From Hungatella hathewayi WAL-18680 (GTDB lineage Bacteria > Bacillota > Clostridia > Lachnospirales > Lachnospiraceae): 32,220 bases of DNA. The notes beneath the pieces are model-generated. The model made no database searches and was not told where the DNA came from. It was given only the letters and a program-made list of their open reading frames with translations. Each line of letters begins with the position of its first letter. Position 1 is the stretch's first letter. Positions 30,672-32,220 of this stretch are shown in pieces. The translations under genes were made by a program, and so were the position numbers. The stretch spans positions 2,754,762 to 2,786,981 of the forward strand of contig NZ_JH379027.1 in the NCBI RefSeq assembly GCF_000235505.1. The letters run 5' to 3'.

Positions 30672-32123
30672 ATGCAGTATAAAAAACTGATTCCGTGCTT
30701 CGGCTGTAAGGATGGAATGGCCGTGATGTCAGACAGCAGCCGTAACGCGGTGACGGAGGATATTCTTGCATTAAGCCAGTATTACAGCGACAATGGCGCC
30801 GACGAGATTCTGATACGGGATTTGTCAGACAGCGACGATGGGCACGAGCAGACCATCGGCATTATCAAGACCATTGCCAGAAAGGTGGACGTTCCACTGA
30901 TAGTAGGAGGCCGCGTCAAGCGCCTGGAGGACGTCAAGAAATATCTCTACGCCGGCGCCAGAGCCGTCTTTTTAAATGTCTCCGACGAGGACAATCTGGA
31001 TATGATAAAAGAGGCATCCGACCGGTTTGGCAGTGAAAAAATCTATGCGTATCTGCCGGAGGCCGGGTATATCAGCCGTATCGAGGAGTACGCCCAGCTG
31101 GGCGCCTCCGTGATGATTCTGGATACTTCGGATATCACCCGGGAATTTCTGATGCAGCTGGATGAACTGGCGGCTGAATCCGCCAATGTCAATGGCGCCG
31201 ATGCTTCAGGAGCGGATACCGTATCAGATACCCATCCGGAGCACACGGCCAGTCCCATCACCTGCTTTGTCATCTGTTCCGGGGAAGAGGAGGAGACAGC
31301 CAGATGGCTCTGCCATCCGCTGATTGGCGGCGCCATCTTAAACCTGCCCTCTGACAGTCCTAGAGACTGTATGGCCAGAAAACAGGCCCTGAAAGCCCGC
31401 CAGATTCCTGTGGACACCTTCGAGAGCGCCATCCCATGGAGCAGCTTCAAGCTGAACTCCGACGGCCTGATTCCGGTGATTGTCCAGGATTACAAGACGG
31501 ACCAGGTGTTGATGATGGCCTACATGAACGAGGAAGCTTATGAGGCTACCCTCCACAGCGGCAGAATGACCTATTTCAGCCGCAGCCGTCAGTCCCTGTG
31601 GTTAAAGGGAGAGACCTCCGGCCATTTTCAGTATGTGAAATCCTTAAGCCTGGACTGCGACAACGATACCATTCTGGCAAAAGTGCGCCAGGTGGGAGCC
31701 GCCTGCCACACCGGCAGCCGCAGCTGTTTCTTCCAGCCTTTAGCCCGGAAGGAATACGCGGACACCAATCCTCTCAAAGTGTTTGAGGACGTCTTCCACG
31801 TGATTCTCGACCGAAAAGAGAACCCAAAAGAGGGTTCCTACACCAACTACTTATTTGACAAGGGCATCGATAAAATCTTAGAAAAAAGTAGGGGAGGAGG
31901 CCACAGAGATTATCATCGCGGCCAAGAACCCGGACCCGGAGGAAATCAAATACGAAATCTCCGACTTCCTGTACCATGTGATGGTCCTGATGGCCGAGAA
32001 GGGTGTGACCTGGGAGGAGATTACCGAAGAACTGGCCAACCGGTAGCAAAGCAGATACAGATAGTACAGATTGTGCAAACAGCAGCATCCAGCCAACAAG
32101 TTGACATAAATATTTTATGTTAA
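30672..32123 (+). CDS. hisI: HisF-like/HisI/HisE fusion; HisE part frameshifted
   Basis: The literal reading frame is 483 residues. Residues 1-165 resemble a HisA/HisF barrel but have lost the first catalytic Asp (PCFGCKDG instead of PCLDVKDG). Residues 260-357 are phosphoribosyl-AMP cyclohydrolase, with Asp328, Asp330 and Asp332 (DCDNDT), Cys345 and Cys352. HisE (phosphoribosyl-ATP diphosphatase) begins at about 370 and reads correctly to Lys405. A run of six A at 31882-31887 then shifts the frame, and the remaining 78 residues are nonsense rich in Gly/Arg/Gln. Skipping one A restores a normal HisE ending at 32046, total 457 residues. AGGAGGAAGCT precedes the ATG. Confidence 0.88.
   Translation: MQYKKLIPCFGCKDGMAVMSDSSRNAVTEDILALSQYYSDNGADEILIRDLSDSDDGHEQTIGIIKTIARKVDVPLIVGGRVKRLEDVKKYLYAGARAVFLNVSDEDNLDMIKEASDRFGSEKIYAYLPEAGYISRIEEYAQLGASVMILDTSDITREFLMQLDELAAESANVNGADASGADTVSDTHPEHTASPITCFVICSGEEEETARWLCHPLIGGAILNLPSDSPRDCMARKQALKARQIPVDTFESAIPWSSFKLNSDGLIPVIVQDYKTDQVLMMAYMNEEAYEATLHSGRMTYFSRSRQSLWLKGETSGHFQYVKSLSLDCDNDTILAKVRQVGAACHTGSRSCFFQPLARKEYADTNPLKVFEDVFHVILDRKENPKEGSYTNYLFDKGIDKILEKSRGGGHRDYHRGQEPGPGGNQIRNLRLPVPCDGPDGREGCDLGGDYRRTGQPVAKQIQIVQIVQTAASSQQVDINILC
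31888..32046 (+). pseudogene. hisE: Displaced C-terminal part of HisE (+1 frame)
   Basis: From GTA at 31888 this frame encodes [14 protein letters not shown], then [18 protein letters not shown] and ends ELANR-stop at 32046. These 52 residues are the standard second half of phosphoribosyl-ATP diphosphatase, including the Glu pairs that bind magnesium. It has no start or ribosome binding site of its own. It is read only if the frame changes at the A run or if the extra A is a sequence error. Confidence 0.85.
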
Positions 32124-32147
32124 CCAATCAATGGATTCTGCTGTTTT
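32077..32147 (+). terminator. Nested inverted repeats after the his operon, possible terminator
   Basis: AAACAGCAG (32077-32085) plus ATCC pairs with GGAT plus CTGCTGTTT (32138-32146). Inside it lies an 11-bp hairpin, GTTGACATAAA (32100-32110) with 32114-32124. The right arm runs into TTTTCTATTT. The large loop makes termination efficiency uncertain. Confidence 0.45.
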
Positions 32148-32171
32148 CTATTTCATCTTCTCTTTTCCTTC

Positions 32172-32205
32172 TTGCCAAGTAGTATACACATTGCTATACT
32201 AGGAG
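32172..32205 (+). promoter_or_regulatory. Promoter and inverted-repeat operator of the next gene
   Basis: TTGCCA (32172-32177) and TATACT (32195-32200) are 17 nt apart. TAGTATA (32180-32186) and TATACTA (32195-32201) form a perfect 7-bp inverted repeat with an 8-nt spacer, across the spacer and -10. AGGAG (32201-32205) and an ATG at 32217 follow, but that ribosome binding site would lie upstream of the expected transcription start. Confidence 0.5.
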
Positions 32206-32220
32206 ATAGTAATAAGATGG

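Noticed and set aside
31881-31893. Programmed -1 frameshift at A-AAA-AAG in hisI/E
   Set aside because: In the -1 frame the next codon is TAG, so it would truncate HisE. The intact domain needs a +1 shift.
1-32220. CRISPR arrays, tRNA or rRNA genes, insertion sequences and prophage genes
   Set aside because: I looked for spaced identical repeats, tRNA cloverleaf ends, transposase motifs and phage proteins and saw none.

Overview
The window looks like a chromosomal segment of an anaerobic, spore-forming Lachnospiraceae-type member of the Bacillota (Clostridia). The grounds are strong AGGAGG-type ribosome binding sites, moderate GC with a G-rich coding plus strand, HisZ with short-form HisG, a ylbH(rsmD)-ylbI(coaD)-ylbJ neighbourhood as in Bacillus but with ylbJ inverted, a RecU resolvase, and ABC sugar permeases encoded without their own ATPase. 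The family-level placement is inference.

Positions 1-8957 hold a sugar-use locus. A ROK-family repressor (minus strand, cut by the window start) faces an operon of two ABC permeases, two xylose-isomerase-like TIM-barrel enzymes flanking a Gfo/Idh/MocA oxidoreductase, a phosphoglucose-isomerase paralogue and a lipoprotein solute-binding protein. It ends at a hairpin terminator. Both divergent promoters carry a near-identical 20-bp AT-rich box at the transcription start, which suggests one repressor closes both. The substrate is unknown. The enzyme set fits uptake of a sugar or glycoside that is oxidised, isomerised and sent to glycolysis.

Positions 8990-13980 hold rsmD, coaD and a coiled-coil gene with its terminator, then ylbJ convergent to them, an M23 peptidase divergent from ylbJ, and an exported TasA/CalY-like protein with two C-terminal repeats. 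Positions 14169-24464 hold mostly RNA-modification and housekeeping genes: an RsmF-like methyltransferase, an RsuA-like pseudouridine synthase, a HAD phosphatase, a YgiQ radical SAM protein, a short-chain dehydrogenase, two unknown membrane proteins, an RluA-like pseudouridine synthase, recU and a tandem PF06541 membrane protein.

Positions 24471-32147 hold a histidine biosynthesis operon (hisZ-hisG-hisD-hisB, then hisA-hisIE). It starts from a consensus promoter and a leader RNA that folds on paper into a three-way junction just before the hisZ ribosome binding site. Three genes sit between hisB and hisA: an MNT nucleotidyltransferase and HEPN protein pair with every diagnostic MntA-HepT motif, and a YbaK-type tRNA deacylase. 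hisH and hisF are absent from the window. The last gene joins a HisF-like but catalytically degenerate barrel to HisI and HisE, and its HisE part is thrown out of frame by one extra A in a six-A run. The window ends with a promoter overlapped by a 7-bp inverted repeat, probably the control region of the next gene.

The points most worth following up are the hisZ leader RNA, the MNT-HEPN pair embedded in the his operon, the hisIE frameshift, and the two-module TasA-like protein.
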